Shown: positions 1 to 11,333 of the stretch, piece after piece
How positions within the stretch are numbered: position 1 is the stretch's first letter
Layout: each line of letters starts with the position of its first letter
Origin: Hibiscus mutabilis
Taxonomy: Eukaryota; Streptophyta; Magnoliopsida; Malvales; Malvaceae
DNA: 64,000 bases
Direction of reading: 5' to 3'
NCBI GenBank assembly: GCA_019671005.1
Contig: CM033715.1
Coordinates: 2,976,001 to 3,040,000 of the forward strand
Translations under genes and position numbers: made by a program
The notes under the pieces: generated by a model
What the model saw: only the letters and a program-made list of their open reading frames with translations
Databases searched by the model: none
Told to the model about the DNA's origin: nothing

Positions 1-107
1 ACATCAAAACATTACATGCAAAAAAGACCAAACATTTGCATGTAGTTTCTTACTTACGTGTCCATAACATAGAAATTAGAAACTGATATATGTTTGTGTT
101 TAAACAG

Positions 108-2311
108 GCATATGTTCAACAGCTAGAATCAAGTAGAATGAAGCTAACTCAACTTGAACAAGAACTTCAGAGAACACGATCTCAGGTTTTCTTTTATCTT
201 TCTCTACATTATTCATCAAAATAAATAACCTTTAATTTCATATTATATATATACATACATGTCTTTTGTATGCTTAGAGTTTTGGGTTTTGTCTGTGTAA
301 TAGGGACTTGTATTGGGAAGTAGTGGTGGTGCTGTTGGAAATATGAGTTCTGGTAAGTTTCTAAGCAAAGAGTTTTTATGTTGCAATGTTAATTTACTAA
401 AAGGGACTTTTATTATGCGAGTAATTACCAACACTTGACTGAAAAAGTTTTAATTAATGGGTAATTTTGGAAGGACAGTAGCAAACTTTTGTTAGTCTTT
501 AAAGAGGACTTTGACTTAAAGTTAATTCCTTTATTAACTCAAAGATATTTCTGAAAAGTTGCGTGCAAGAATTCTTTTTGATAACATTCCGTAATTAAGT
601 TGCCTAATTAAACATGGACCTTTGTTTCCCAATTTTAAGATTACTAGTTCAACATTTTTTGTTTAAATTTAACTATTTTTAAATAGTAAATTGAGGTTTT
701 AAGTCAAACTGAGTTTCTGAATGCAAAGTCAAATTTAGGTTTGTCTGTGCATTTGGTGTAGGGGTGGCAATATGTGACTTGGAATACGCTAGATGGTTAG
801 AAGATGATGAGAGGCATATGTCGGATCTCCGAACCGGGTTACATTCCAACCTCTCCGACTCCGACCTTCGATTAATCGTCGACGCTTACATTTCCCATTA
901 CGATGAAATTTTCCGGTTGAAAGGAATGGCTGCGAAATTCGATGTATTTCATCTTTTAACTGGAATGTGGACCACTCCGGCGGAGCGATGCTTCCTTTGG
1001 ATGGGTGGTTTTAGGCCGTCTGAGCTCATCAAGGTTTTAAAAGCCTTCGGAAACGCCTTCTTTTATCGCTTTCAATGTCTGATCCCTTTGATGATTGTTT
1101 TGCTTTTAAACTACATATTTTCTCAGATATTAATATCACAATTGGACCCTTTAACGGAGCAGCAACTGATGGGGATTTACAGCCTCCAGCATTCGTCACA
1201 GCAGGCCGAAGAGGCACTGACTCAAGGCCTGGAACAGCTGCAGCAGTCTCTAATCGACACGGTGGCCAGCGGTCCGGTCATCGACGGAATGCAACAAATG
1301 GCTGTTGCCTTAAGCAAGCTGGCCAATCTTGAAGGCTTCGTTCGCCAGGTAAAATCATATGGTATCACAAATTTCAAATAAAAGATCAAATGTTCCTTTC
1401 TAGTCTATTTCATTTTGTCGTCTATGTATGATTTATCTTGTCTTGCGCCGCAATTTTATGAAAAGGTAAACAGTATTAACTGCTTAGTCCTTACACCACT
1501 CTCTTTCTCTTCATTTAAACATTTTAATATGCTTATCAATCCTGCAATCTGACAATGTATATAATATTTATGGCCTAGAAGTTGAATTATGGTGGATTTC
1601 GTGTTTGACCATTAACGTTAAGAGGGACATATTCAACTTCAGAATATATAAATTGTATGCATTTGCCACGTCTTGTTGGTTTCTATTCTATTCTTCGACC
1701 ATCATTTTTTGGGGGAATTTATTTTGCTTTATCTGTAACAAGTCAATTGCAATATCGGATGCTACGACTTTTATGGGGTATGTTTATCTATAAACGTTGC
1801 TTTCAGAATGATATATGTTGAAAGAATAACCCTAGCTAACTTGAACATTTAATGAAAATATTTATCGAAAGATTAGAGTAAAAACATATTTTAAATGGAT
1901 GACTGAATATTTGACATATATATATATATATATATGAAAAAATAGAATATTATCGTATAAGATGTTCAATATCTTTCATTTATTTGTTAACTTGTGTTTT
2001 GTGATGTAGGCTGACAATTTAAGACGACAAACGCTACACCAACTGCCCCGGATACTAACTGTTAGACAGGCAGCACGGTGTTTTCTGGTGATCGGCGAAT
2101 ACTATGGACGGTTGCGAGCACTTAGTTCTCTTTGGGCGTCCCGTCCTCGAGGGTAAAATCTTTTATTATTTTATAAGTTTAATATTCGGATATGAATACG
2201 AAAATATCTTTTATATGATGTAGGAGGTTGATGGGTGATGAACAGTCACGGCAAACAACAACAGAGCCCCAAATGGTGCAACCGTCACAGAGCCATTTCT
2301 CAGACTTTTGA
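108..2311 (+). CDS. TGA9: TGA9-type bZIP transcription factor, 3' part (5' end outside window)
   Basis: This is the carboxy-terminal half of a clade-IV TGA factor. TGA9 and its paralogue bind TGACG promoter elements and act with ROXY glutaredoxins in anther development (known for Arabidopsis). Exons read directly with GT-AG borders are 108-185, 304-352, 762-1033, 1127-1348, 2010-2152 and 2224-2311 (stop TGA). The first holds the end of the leucine zipper (AYVQQLESSRMKLTQLEQEL). The 762-1348 exons hold the DOG1 domain (EYARWLEDDERHMSDLR, HYDEIFRLKG, AERCFLWMGGFRPSELIK, then QQAEEALTQGLEQLQQSL). The last two give ILTVRQAARCFLVIGEYYG, LRALSSLWASRPRG and the tail PQMVQPSQSHFSDF. The HQLPRILTVRQAARCF stretch fits TGA9/TGA10 better than TGA1 or TGA2. 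All exon phases join without a frameshift. The basic region and start lie upstream of base 1. TGA10 is the main alternative. Confidence 0.9.
1034..1126 (+). other. 93-nt stop-free in-frame intron of the TGA9-like gene
   Basis: The intron starts GTTTTA after the codons for SELIK and ends TTTTCTCAG before ILISQLDPLTEQ. It is 31 codons long and open in the reading frame. An unspliced message would therefore encode a 31-residue insertion in the DOG1 domain instead of a truncation. The inserted stretch would be hydrophobic (it includes LIPLMIVLLLNYIF). That splicing normally occurs is inferred from the family protein, which lacks this segment. Confidence 0.75.
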
Positions 2312-2924
2312 TGATTTAACAAAAGAGAATAGAAAACAGCAACAAATAGCCACCGAGTCAGCCCTGAAATCAGCTATATATCGAAGTTACTTCTGTATTT
2401 AATTTCAAAATGATATATGCAGCCATGCAAATTGGACTATATGTGTTATATTTCATCAAAGCTATCTTTTGAGTTTAGAGTAGATCGGACTTTCTTTTCT
2501 TTAATTTACTTTTTTTCCCTAAATCTTTTTATATTATTGAGTTAGCCTTTGTAAATAAAATTTCAATTTCAATTTTAATTTCAATTTCAACGTTTGTTAG
2601 GTGTTAGGTTATTTTACTTTCATTGTATAAATTAAATTAAGTAAACATTATCAAGGCAAATTTACCCCAATGTCACCTATTTTCAAATTATTTTACGAAA
2701 TACCACCCAAAACAAATTATTTAATGAAATATCACATATTTTAGCCACATAGAAGGAAGACGCGCCCAGTCAGTCGAGCTTTTAGAAAGGAGCAATTGAT
2801 TTCACGGAAGGATCTAGAAATTTAAATTTGATGGTTCATCCATTGGTAATAAATATAATCACATGTGTGCGACGAAATTTTTTTAAACGCATCCTTTATC
2901 CGTACAAAATGTTACTACAATTAG
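2312..2924. other. 3' flank of the TGA9-like gene, no gene seen
   Basis: AT-rich sequence follows the stop. It contains AATAAA-like signals near 2556-2562 (GTAAATAAAATTTC) and a repeated CAATTTCAATTT run at about 2561-2590. No coding pattern or structured repeat was recognised. Confidence 0.5.
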
Positions 2925-3400
2925 ACCTGTCAAATTTGACCCGAGAACCGAACCAAGACCCGAAATTGACCTGAACACGATGGCTTAAATTTGATCCGAA
3001 ACTCGAAATAAACCGAACCGAAGTTCAGTTGAACCGAAAATTGACCCGAACCGATTTTCAACCGAACCGAATAGACCTGAACCGATTTTTAACCGAACCG
3101 AATGGAACCAAACCGATTTCACCCGAACCGAAAGCAACCGAACCGAAGGCAACCCGAAATTAAGAAAATATATTAAAATAAATAAATAAAGATGAGATGT
3201 GAACTGTCCTACAACTTACCAAAAAGTCAAATATACATGTTATATAAAGTCATATATAGGGTGGAAAAACCTAACTCGGCCTAAAAAACCCGATTAAAAT
3301 CGATCGATCTCCTATTAACCCGATATTGACCGAACCCGAAATCAATCGATTCGAAAATAACCGATCTGAAATCAACCGATATTTTTATTTCAAATTACTT
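2925..3400. repeat. Dispersed repeat with degenerate (GAACCG)n core, copy 1
   Basis: It begins TAGACCTGTCAAATTTGACC and runs into many GAACCGA units (about 2940-3150). A unique stretch, 3160-3330, follows with AGTCATATATAGGGTGGAAA. The same order recurs at 12525-12930, including CTCCTATTAACC and GATATTGACC, so this is a dispersed element and not a simple satellite. The TAGACCTG start resembles a hAT-type end, but I could not find a matching right end. Confidence 0.6.
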
Positions 3401-4119
3401 TTATATTTAATAATAATAAAATATGACATCTCATATCAAAATATTAATAAAATAGTTTAAAGTGATCAAAATAGGCCAGAAAATAAAATTTAATGAGTAA
3501 ATTAAGTGTTTTGAAAGTTTAATGACTAAAATAGGTCATAAAGTAAAGTCGAGTGATATTTAAGTATTTTACCCTAAATTATATATCAATAGTTATAAAG
3601 AATAATCTTATTTCACATACAAATACTCTAAGATATCTTTCCAACACGTGATCCTAAGTGTTTAAAAATGTTAAATTTCAGTGTCAATCACGAATTTCGA
3701 TATATATCTTCACCATCTGGGCCCCACAAGACGATGCATCCAAGTTCAAATTGACACAACATATGGAGGGGGTCGTGGGTGAAGAAAGGCCAACGGTGAA
3801 GGGCTCGATCCATTGCCATCGATTTAGCTACCATGGCCAATATATGTCATTTAGATTCTATTGTTGGGATCATTTTATTGGCATGCAAATACAAATTCAT
3901 AGAATACCGATCAATTACGATTTCTATAACTCGAATGATTAAATTGATATAATTTTTTTTTTAAAAAAATCTTAATTGGATATTGAAAAACAAGAATAGA
4001 TTTTATTTGATTAAATAATTTATGTTAAAATTAACGGCAAGATTCAGAAAAATATTAAAATTAAATGGTTTTAATAAAAAATTTATTATTATTAGGTGAA
4101 TCAAGTTCGAACAATTATG
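3401..4119. other. AT-rich intergenic DNA
   Basis: The stretch 3440-3580 contains phrases such as AATGACTAAAATAGGTCATAAAG and ends TTTTACCCT. These resemble one arm of the MULE-type foldback elements seen elsewhere in the window. The open frame at 3658-3942 has no recognisable protein similarity. Nothing else is supported. Confidence 0.4.
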
Positions 4120-4342
4120 AAAGGATAGGAATAGGATGTTGTTTTGTTTAGGCTAACATTGATGCCGACTGGCATTTTTGGTCCCCTATTTCTTTCTCTG
4201 ACGGTTTCTTCAAGTGGACATATTTTCACTTTCATGTGGTCACTCAGGGTTAAATAATTGGAGCCCATTTTTTTTTTTTTTGGACTATTCTTTGATGTTA
4301 TGCGATACTTATTTTCATTTATCATTTATATTATTTAGTTTG
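4120..4342. repeat. Dispersed repeat pair, copy 1
   Basis: The phrase GGCTAACATTGATGC, followed by GGCATTTT, CCTATT, CTCT and ATATTTTCA, TTTCATGTG, is shared in the same order with 7203-7436. Both copies continue into GGGAGCCC-like and TTTATATTA blocks. The copies are clearly diverged. No terminal structure was identified, so the element class is unknown. Confidence 0.6.
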
Positions 4343-4714
4343 GTGTCACAAATCAATTTAACAAAAGAATTATTAAAATATTATTTTTAATGATAATAAT
4401 TTAACAATATTTAAATAAAAGGTTACCTATTAAAATTCAAACGTGTCACTAATAAATTAATATTTAAATCTCTTAACACTTTACCTATAATTATTTATTG
4501 AATAAAATTTTATAAATATATTTTTATATAAAATATTTTCATTCCCCTGACTATGATATTTTATATATATTTATTGCATGCTGAATAAAGATTTTTTAAT
4601 GTTGGTAATATATTGTTGTTATTTAGGAAATAGATTGTCATTAATCTAAGCTACATAAGAATTGCAGAATGCAAATAAATTTTTGTTAATGTTGGAAATA
4701 GATCGTGGATGATA

Positions 4715-5103
4715 GGGAAATTTTACACGAATATTATGATGGGATTTCCCCCCAAAGTATTGCACTAAGTAGATTAATTCTAAAAGTATTGTAGTTTGAA
4801 CAGTGTACTCAAAGTCGGCACCAACTGAATCTGACTTTAGAAAAAAAAATCCCAAAGTCGGCACCAGCTGAATCTAACTTTAGAAAAAAAATTCCAAAGT
4901 CGGAACCAGCTGAATCCGATTTTAGAGAAAAAACTTTAAAGTCGAATTCAGCTGGTGCCGACTTTGGGGTTTTTTCTCTAAAGTCGGATTCAGTTGGTGC
5001 CGACTTTAGGTGCATTGTTCAAATAACAATACTTCTGGAATTAATTTACTCAGTACAATACTTTGGAAAAAAAATCTCACTACAATATTGGTGTAAATTT
5101 TCC
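4715..5103. mobile_element. Mutator-type foldback MITE with GTCGGCACCAGCTGAATC core
   Basis: The element is almost wholly an inverted repeat. Its left end GGGAAATTTTACAC pairs with the right end GTGTAAATTTTCC, and pairing continues through CCAAAGTATTG and AATTAATTC over about 140 bp each side. The flanks TGGATGATA (4706-4714) and TGGGTGATA (5104-5112) match at 8 of 9 bases, a 9-bp duplication as made by Mutator-like transposases. The centre carries three direct AAAGTCGG..CAGCTGAATC units of about 50 bp, then two in inverse orientation. No coding capacity is present. Confidence 0.8.
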
Positions 5104-5390
5104 TGGGTGATATACCTCCAATATTTTTAAGCAATGGGTAGAGGACAAAATTGTCTTATGGAGATTGTTTATTTAAACCTCAACACATTCTGCTTTCTGT
5201 TTGATTATGTCCGAAAATACAATATTTTTTTTACTATTAAGCTCTTAAATGAGATGACATTACGAATTAACCAGATGATAACTCGGTAGAAATTTTCTTT
5301 AAATAATATTAATGATATGTTTTTAAACTACTTTTAAATAAAACAATTAAAAATAATAGTTTTGTACGATATATAATTAGGATTTAATGA

Positions 5391-6651
5391 TTGTTTATAT
5401 TTTCTGTTAGTTATGATTTCACTGGTGTAAATGGTGATATGGTGGAACTTTTAAAGGCCCATTCTGGATTTAAAGTAGGGATTCTGCCTGATCGGTACTT
5501 AGGTATACCTTTAGTCACCAAGAACTTAACTGTGGTTGACTGTAAAAGTTTGGTGAAAAAGATTACTGGCAGAATTAAGGGTTGGCCTTCAAAATGTCTA
5601 TCCTTCGCGGGGCGTTTGCAATTAATTCAATATGTTCTTTTTAGCATACAAAATTTTTTGTGCAGGGTTTTTGTGTTGCCTTCGAAGGTGATAAAAATGA
5701 TTGGCCAGGTCTGTAATGCTTTCTTCTGGAAGGGTACAGGTAGGGATGCACGGGATGCTCGAGTGAGTTGGGAGGTGATTTGTCATTCGAAGGGAGGAGG
5801 CCTTGGTGTCTATGATGTCTTAGCCTGGAATCGTGCCTATATGGTGAGGTGTCTATGGTTGCTGTGGGTTCAATCTGGTTCCCTTTGAGTTGCATGGGTA
5901 AATTATTACTTGTTGAAGGGGTCATCTATTTTGAATGCCCAAATAAAAGGTCATCATAGCTGGGCATGGAAGAAAATTCTTAAGCTACTGGACAATATAA
6001 AGTTAATGAGGGCCCTGCAAGGAGTTTTCAAGGCTAAGGAAATGTGGGAGGCTCTTCGGCATAAGCAAGATAAAGTTCCATGGGCTAGATTAGTATGGGG
6101 TACGTGTGTTATTCTTCGTCACTCTTTTATCTCATGGTTAGTTGTTTTGGATAGATTACCTAGAAGGAATAGGATGATTAGATGGGGCTGTGATGTGGAC
6201 CCTACTTGCATATGATGTCATGAGGAATTAGAGACTAGAGATCATGTTTTTAGAGAATGTGGTTTTTCGAGGCAGGTGTGAGAGCTGATTTTGAATGCTT
6301 GTGGACTGCATTTGTTGCATAGCTGCTGGAATGAGCAGTTTAATTGGGTACTAAGGCAGGGCAAAGGTAAAACTCTAAGGGCAACCATTCTACGATTGGC
6401 TTGGAATGGGCTGGATTACTACCTATGGCAAAAAAGAAATGCGAGAATACATGGGAGGATAGCACGCCGGGCTACTGATATTTTCTCTACTGTAAAGCTT
6501 GATGTTCGTACTAGGTTGCTAGATTGTAAATGCTTTAATTTTGATACCTGTATAACTGTAAATTGGGGTCTTTGTTGAGGGGAGATTGTTGAGTTTTTAG
6601 CCTGTGTTTTGAGGGTTTGGATGAATAAAAGTTTCATTTATCCAAAAAAAA
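5391..6651 (+). pseudogene. 5'-truncated LINE (non-LTR retrotransposon) 3' end, broken
   Basis: Three successive frames encode the C-terminal part of a plant LINE ORF2. First come RT thumb phrases (RYLGIPLVTKNL, WPSKCLSFAGRLQLIQYVL, NAFFWKGTG, SKGGGLGVYD). Then comes the zf-RVT region (PWARLVWGT, HSFISWLVVLDRLPRRNRMI, a Cys-His stretch CHEELETRDHVFRECGF) and a final WQKRNARIHGR. Stops interrupt it after LWVQSGS (near 5886), before CHEEL (about 6213) and before ELILNACG. The element ends in ATAAA and an A8 tail at 6644-6651, and lacks the endonuclease and the RT core. It is a dead copy, truncated during insertion. No target duplication could be recognised. Confidence 0.85.
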
Positions 6652-6759
6652 GTCCGACTAACTTAATTTTTTTTAAAGAAATTTCGATTATTTTCTAAAT
6701 ATATTTTTTTTGAAAATTTCTAAAGCTATTAGAAATAACTTATAGGTGTAAAAAACTAA

Positions 6760-7126
6760 GGGTAAACTATTTTGGAGACCACTAAATTATTGGTCTAATT
6801 TTATTTTGACCACTAAAGTATGAATTTTTTCAATTAGGTCATTAAACTATTAAAATGATTGCAATCAAGAATTCAATTATTTTGGTCATATTTTAATTTA
6901 ATTCAATAAATTTAATTGTCCAATCAAATGGTGATAAAATTTTGGTCCTGGTTCTATTTTATTTAATTCAATAAATTGATAGAATGTGAAAGTAACGATG
7001 ACCAAATGTATAATTATATAAATTTATTTAACTATCATAGTTTACTGAACTAATTGACAGAATTCATAGTTTAATGATCGAAATAAAAACGAGTCAATAA
7101 TTAGTAGTCTTCATGATGGTTTATCC
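6760..7126. mobile_element. Foldback MITE, GGGTAAACTA family
   Basis: The left arm starts GGGTAAACTATTTTGGAGAC. The right arm, reverse-complemented, starts GGATAAACCATCATGAAGAC. Both continue with ACTAAATTATTG / ACTAATTATTGAC, TTTTATTT..GA and CATTAAACTAT. Arms are about 130 bp around an AT-rich centre. I could not match a target duplication. The ends resemble the other Mutator-type foldback elements here. Confidence 0.65.
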
Positions 7127-7202
7127 AAGACAATGAGATCATTCTAACTTATCATGGTTAAGAGTGGAAGGGTCTGTGTATTTTAAGATATTTTACTTTC
7201 CT

Positions 7203-7436
7203 GTTACGAGAGGTTGGGAAGAAATAGAATGTTTTGTTGTTTAGGCTAACATTGATGCAGACCATACGCTTATGGCATTTTGGCCTCCTATTCCTCTCTT
7301 TGATGGTTTCGGGTGGAGATATTTTCATTTTCATGTGCACATTTGTCGTTTAATAATGGGAGCCCCAAAACTTTTAGACATTTTATTAATGCTTTTGTAA
7401 TACGTTTATCTTCGTTTATTATTTATATTAGTATTA
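7203..7436. repeat. Dispersed repeat pair, copy 2
   Basis: Direct-orientation homologue of 4120-4342. It contains GGCTAACATTGATGC, GGCATTTTGG, GATATTTTCATTTTCATGTG and GGGAGCCCC in the same order. It has an extra CATACGCTTATG stretch that copy 1 lacks. Confidence 0.6.
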
Positions 7437-8155
7437 AATGCATCAATAATTAATTCGATATTAACTAATTATAAAGTTAGTAATATGTTTTTATAATATA
7501 ATTATCGGTACTTAATTTATTAATCGACTAATTCAAATTGAATATAGTACCAACAACCATGGAGAAGTGAGCTAATGTCGGTAGGATTGTGCAAAAAATA
7601 ACCGTTAAATTATAACCTACCGTTAAGGTTAAACAAATTTGGTTGATCAACCGCTAAAACTGATAGTTAATGGTTAACCTATTGGATAATTGTTATAAAA
7701 TTATTTAGACGTAAAATGAAGTTTGTGGTTATAATTTGTCTATTTAAATATTTCCTGAAAATTTTAATATAATATTTATCAGAAAAATAATTTTATTATT
7801 CTCAAAAGAATTAGTGTACATGTGAAAAAATGTAATAGATTACATGTTAACCTGTAACTAAACTATTAAGTAACCGTTAACCGTTTAAAAATTTAACAGT
7901 TAACCGTTTCTTAATAAATAAATTATAACTTAATAATTATTATAACAATTAACCAACCGATTATGCTAAACGGTACAATTAACCTACCATAAACCCAACC
8001 AAATGCAGTGGTGTAAGTGTTGGCGTGGGATTACGTTTTGAAGCTTTTCTTTTTCATTTCAATATATCTTCATTTAATTATCCTAAAGCATTTGTATCAA
8101 AACAAAACAAAAATTTATCTCATAACACACGGCACACTCCGCAGGAAAAATTAAT
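7437..8155. other. AT-rich intergenic DNA with degenerate AACCGTTAA repeats
   Basis: Between about 7590 and 8000 the motif TTAACCGTT / AACGGTTAA recurs in both orientations many times (for example 7600-7690 and 7850-7990). This suggests a degenerate inverted low-complexity element like the GAACCG and GTTCG ones. No termini or genes were found. Confidence 0.45.
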
Positions 8156-8500
8156 GGGTAAACATTACCATTGGTCACTAAACTATTCCCACTTTTCTAT
8201 ATTGGTCATCACATTATTATTTTTGGCAAAATAGTCATTAATGTTATGTTTTTTCCTATTTTGGGCACCCGCCCTTAAAAAATCACAGAAAAACAAGAAA
8301 GTATGAATAATTTAGTGACCAAAATAGTAAAGAAGCAATAAATTAATGACTAGAACAAGAAAAAAAGTAACATTAGTGACAAAAATAAGAAAAAAAAACG
8401 TAACATTAGTATCGGTTTTGCACAAAATAATAGTTTATGACCAAATCAGGAATACGAGAATAATTTAGTGAGATGTAAGTTTGGTTACTTTAGATGGTAA
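8156..8500. mobile_element. Foldback MITE, TTGGTCACTAAACTA family
   Basis: The left arm reads GGTAAACATTACCATTGGTC then ACTAAACTATTC. The right arm reverse-complements to TTTACCATCTAAAGTAACC and CACTAAATTATTC. Both contain GTCA..AAT, TTTTG.CAAAA and TAATGTTA.GTTTTTT in order. Non-coding. Target duplication not identified. Confidence 0.6.
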
Positions 8501-8910
8501 AAGTACTATAATAGTCCTTATACTATTCCAAAGTCAACGGTCTAATCCCCGAATTAAAAATCTTTAAAACTCATATCATGCAAGCATAAATCAAATAAAA
8601 ATTCACTAACCCCAATTCTTGGTGTTGATCCCCCTTTTCTTGTATGGGATTTTGATGACATTAAAATCTCCACCTAAAACCCATATATTTTCCCTAAATT
8701 TTGATGTCTCGAAACATCAGGCACACATAGACAAAAGTGTCAGATTTTTATTTTTGTCTTTCATGCTAAAAAAAGACAAAATAAATAAGCTGATTGGTCA
8801 CCACAATCACAAAGAGATATTTTAAACATCATCAGAATTAAAGGGGTAAAGACAAAACTACCACCATTACATCTAATATTATCAAACTAAAACTCAAAAT
8901 TCTATATTTC

Positions 8911-9362
8911 CTAGACTAATATTACTGCAGTTAACTCACGACGAGTTCGAATAAAATTTTATTTTTTAAAAAACAAATTTAAACTCGCAGTAGAAACTCG
9001 GCAAATTTAAAAAAAAAACAATTTTTTCTTTATGTTTTAACTTAATCGCATTAACAGATGATTAGCAAATTTTAATTGGAACTTGCCGTGCATGCTAGGC
9101 GACATTTTCGTTCTTCAGTAAAAAAGTTTAATTTTAAAAAGTTTAATTTTAAAAAGTTTAATTGAAACTCGCCATGCATACATGGCAAGTTCCAATTAAG
9201 ATATGCTAATCATCTTTTAACTAATTAATTATAAGTTAAAACACGAAAGAATTTTTTTTGAAATTTGCCGTGCTTCTACGATGAGTTTAATTTTTTTTAA
9301 AAAAATAATATTTTATTCGAACTCATTGTACTTTTATGACAAATTTATTATAATAGTGCTAG
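8911..9362. mobile_element. Foldback MITE with AACTCGCCGTGC-type motifs
   Basis: Arms of about 180 bp pair around 9100-9170. The left CTAGACTAATATTACTGC pairs with the end GTGCTAG. Both arms share AC.A.GAGTTCGAATAAAAT, ..GGCAAATTT, TGTTTTAACTTA, GATGATTAGCA and TTAATTGGAACTTGCC. The centre contains three AAAAAGTTTAATTTT tandem units (9121-9162). Non-coding. Confidence 0.7.
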
Positions 9363-9825
9363 ACTGAAAAATATTAAATTTCGAGTCTTAATTTAATAAA
9401 AATAGGACCTATTGATCGTAAATTTGTCTTTAAGCCGAATTACAGAGGCCTATAAGATACTGTTCAAATAACAAAATGACTTGTCCAAAGCTAATATCAA
9501 TGTCTAGGCTTCAATACGCTTCTAACACCGATTTCCATCCTTCAAAATTTGAATTTATATATATAAAAAAGAAACAATAAAATAGAGATTCTTTTGGGAT
9601 AAGGGCCACGGTGAAGGCCTGGCTTGTGCCCACGTTACGTGTGAACCAGGTAAGTGGTTTGTTCTCTCATTTTCAATGTGTCGAGTGTTCCGCATGGCTC
9701 ACGGACTCCTGGTGTACACTTGATTCCAGCATCAGACAACGTCCATCCTTTCAAGACATTATTACCAAGCACATATTTAAAATATGTTAAAATAAATAGT
9801 AGATAGTATATTATCAACAACCAAT

Positions 9826-9995
9826 TGATTTTTAGTGATATGAGTTATTAATCTCTTAAGTAAGGTCAGATGTTTGAACTCTGACGTTGTGAATGGAGTG
9901 ATTAAATCACTCCCATAATAAGCCTATGCTGTAGTCGATCCAGATTAGTTAGTTAATGAATTAGATACCGACAATTAAACAAAAAGGTGTATCTT
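9826..9995 (+). repeat. SINE-like remnant
   Basis: The sequence contains TAATCTCTTAAGTAAGGTCA, then TTTGAACTCTGACG and CCTATGCTGTAGTCGATCCA. These phrases resemble tRNA-derived plant SINE relics, with a B-box-like GTTTGAACTC. Recognition is from pattern memory only. Confidence 0.35.
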
Positions 9996-10379
9996 ATTGA
10001 TGGAAGGTTGGAAGTGATCTATTTACACTATTATAAAATTTAGTTTTACAACTTATATGTTTTTATATTATTAGTACTTTAACAACTTATACTTGTTATG
10101 CATGTAAATTTTTGAAGCGATATGATATTTCTATCACCTTGACCTAAAGAAATGTCTAGGGGAAGGGAGAATGAGAAATTTGCTCCTAATAGATTTAGAA
10201 CTCACAACTTAAGAGGATGAAAAAGTGTCAACTGAAAATTTTTAACCACTTGCTCTAGAGAATGTTAATTGATTTACTCGAAATTTAACATGTATAATCT
10301 ACATAAATAGAATATGAAAATTCACTGTTGATTAGTTAAACTATTAATTGCAGAAAATTACTTAGTTGAAAATAAGCGC

Positions 10380-10427
<48 letters not shown>

Positions 10428-11023
10428 GTATTGTTTAGTTGCCTTTTTACCAAAAGGGATGTATAAAGTTTCATCATTTCTTATTTCCAACTTTTTTGAA
10501 AAAATAAGGTACTTAAAATTTACAAAATAAGTAACCATACCGTGCATGTTTTTTTTCTTAGGTGCTTAATGGTTTTTGTCAAACTTTTATGAGTATTTTT
10601 TTTTGTAAAAAAAAATGAAATTTTAAATAAATATTTTAACAAGAAAAATTTAAGCATTTTAAATAAAAAAGAAAAGTTATTCGGACATTTATTTGTCAAA
10701 TAAGCCTTAAAAAAATTGATGGAAGTGTGTAAAAAATTAATATAAATATTGACTTGAAGAATTTTATTAGAATTGACATTATTGTTGTTACAACATATAA
10801 GAGGACGTGAGTTTGAGTTTACTTAAGATTGTAATAAAATCTAATTTATAAAACATTAATAGGCGAAAAGAGATCTGGATAATTTAGACATTTTATCGAT
10901 TGCATAACCGTATAGTATCATCTAATTTATGATACAAAGTGGTCAAAAATTGTACAAGAAAGTTATATAAATATATAACATTATTCATTCCGGAAAGACT
11001 GCTATTACCACACTACACCAGCT
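9996..11023. other. Intergenic DNA with an (AT)n microsatellite
   Basis: A pure AT dinucleotide run spans about 10383-10425. AT-rich sequence with long A and T runs follows. A stretch at 10125-10260 (GACCTAAAGAAATG, AGAACTCACAACTTAAG) resembles one near 43880-43960 and may be another SINE-like relic. No gene seen. Confidence 0.5.
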
Positions 11024-11333
11024 ATGGTGGCTCCTGCATCTTTGGAGAACCTGAACTCTTGTGAGGTTAGTAGTAAATTAGAAGGTTAATCAAAAATGAA
11101 TTTGTGGAAGATGAAGTGCCATTTTTAAACCTTGAAACCTGCAGGACTGGTTGCCGAGAAGGGTGATGAGTGCAAGCGTGGCCGGGATAATTCACGCTGC
11201 AGAAGCGTTCGATGTGAACGAGTGGGCGGCACCATTTTTAGCATTGACAAAGTTTGGGAGGCCAGTCTTGAGAATGGATTTCGCCCCTTGCCAATCTCCA
11301 GTTAATCAAAAGAACTGCTTATGGGAAATCTAG
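11024..11333 (+). CDS. Unrecognised small two-exon protein or gene remnant
   Basis: ATG at 11024 opens a 14-codon exon (11024-11065, donor GAG|GTTAG). Acceptor CCTGCAG|GAC leads to a second exon, 11145-11333, ending TAG. The join keeps frame and gives about 76 residues: MVAPASLENLNSCE, then DWLPRRVMSASVAGIIHAAE and later VNEWAAPFLALTKFGRP. Base composition of the second exon is clearly richer in GC than the surrounding DNA, which supports coding. I do not recognise the family. It lies between the TGA9-like and hydrolase genes and could be the surviving 3' end of a longer gene. Confidence 0.45.

Noticed and set aside
4646..5015. Minus-strand repetitive peptides rich in KSDSAGADF
   Set aside because: They are translations of the tandem GTCGG core of a foldback transposon; no gene is implied.
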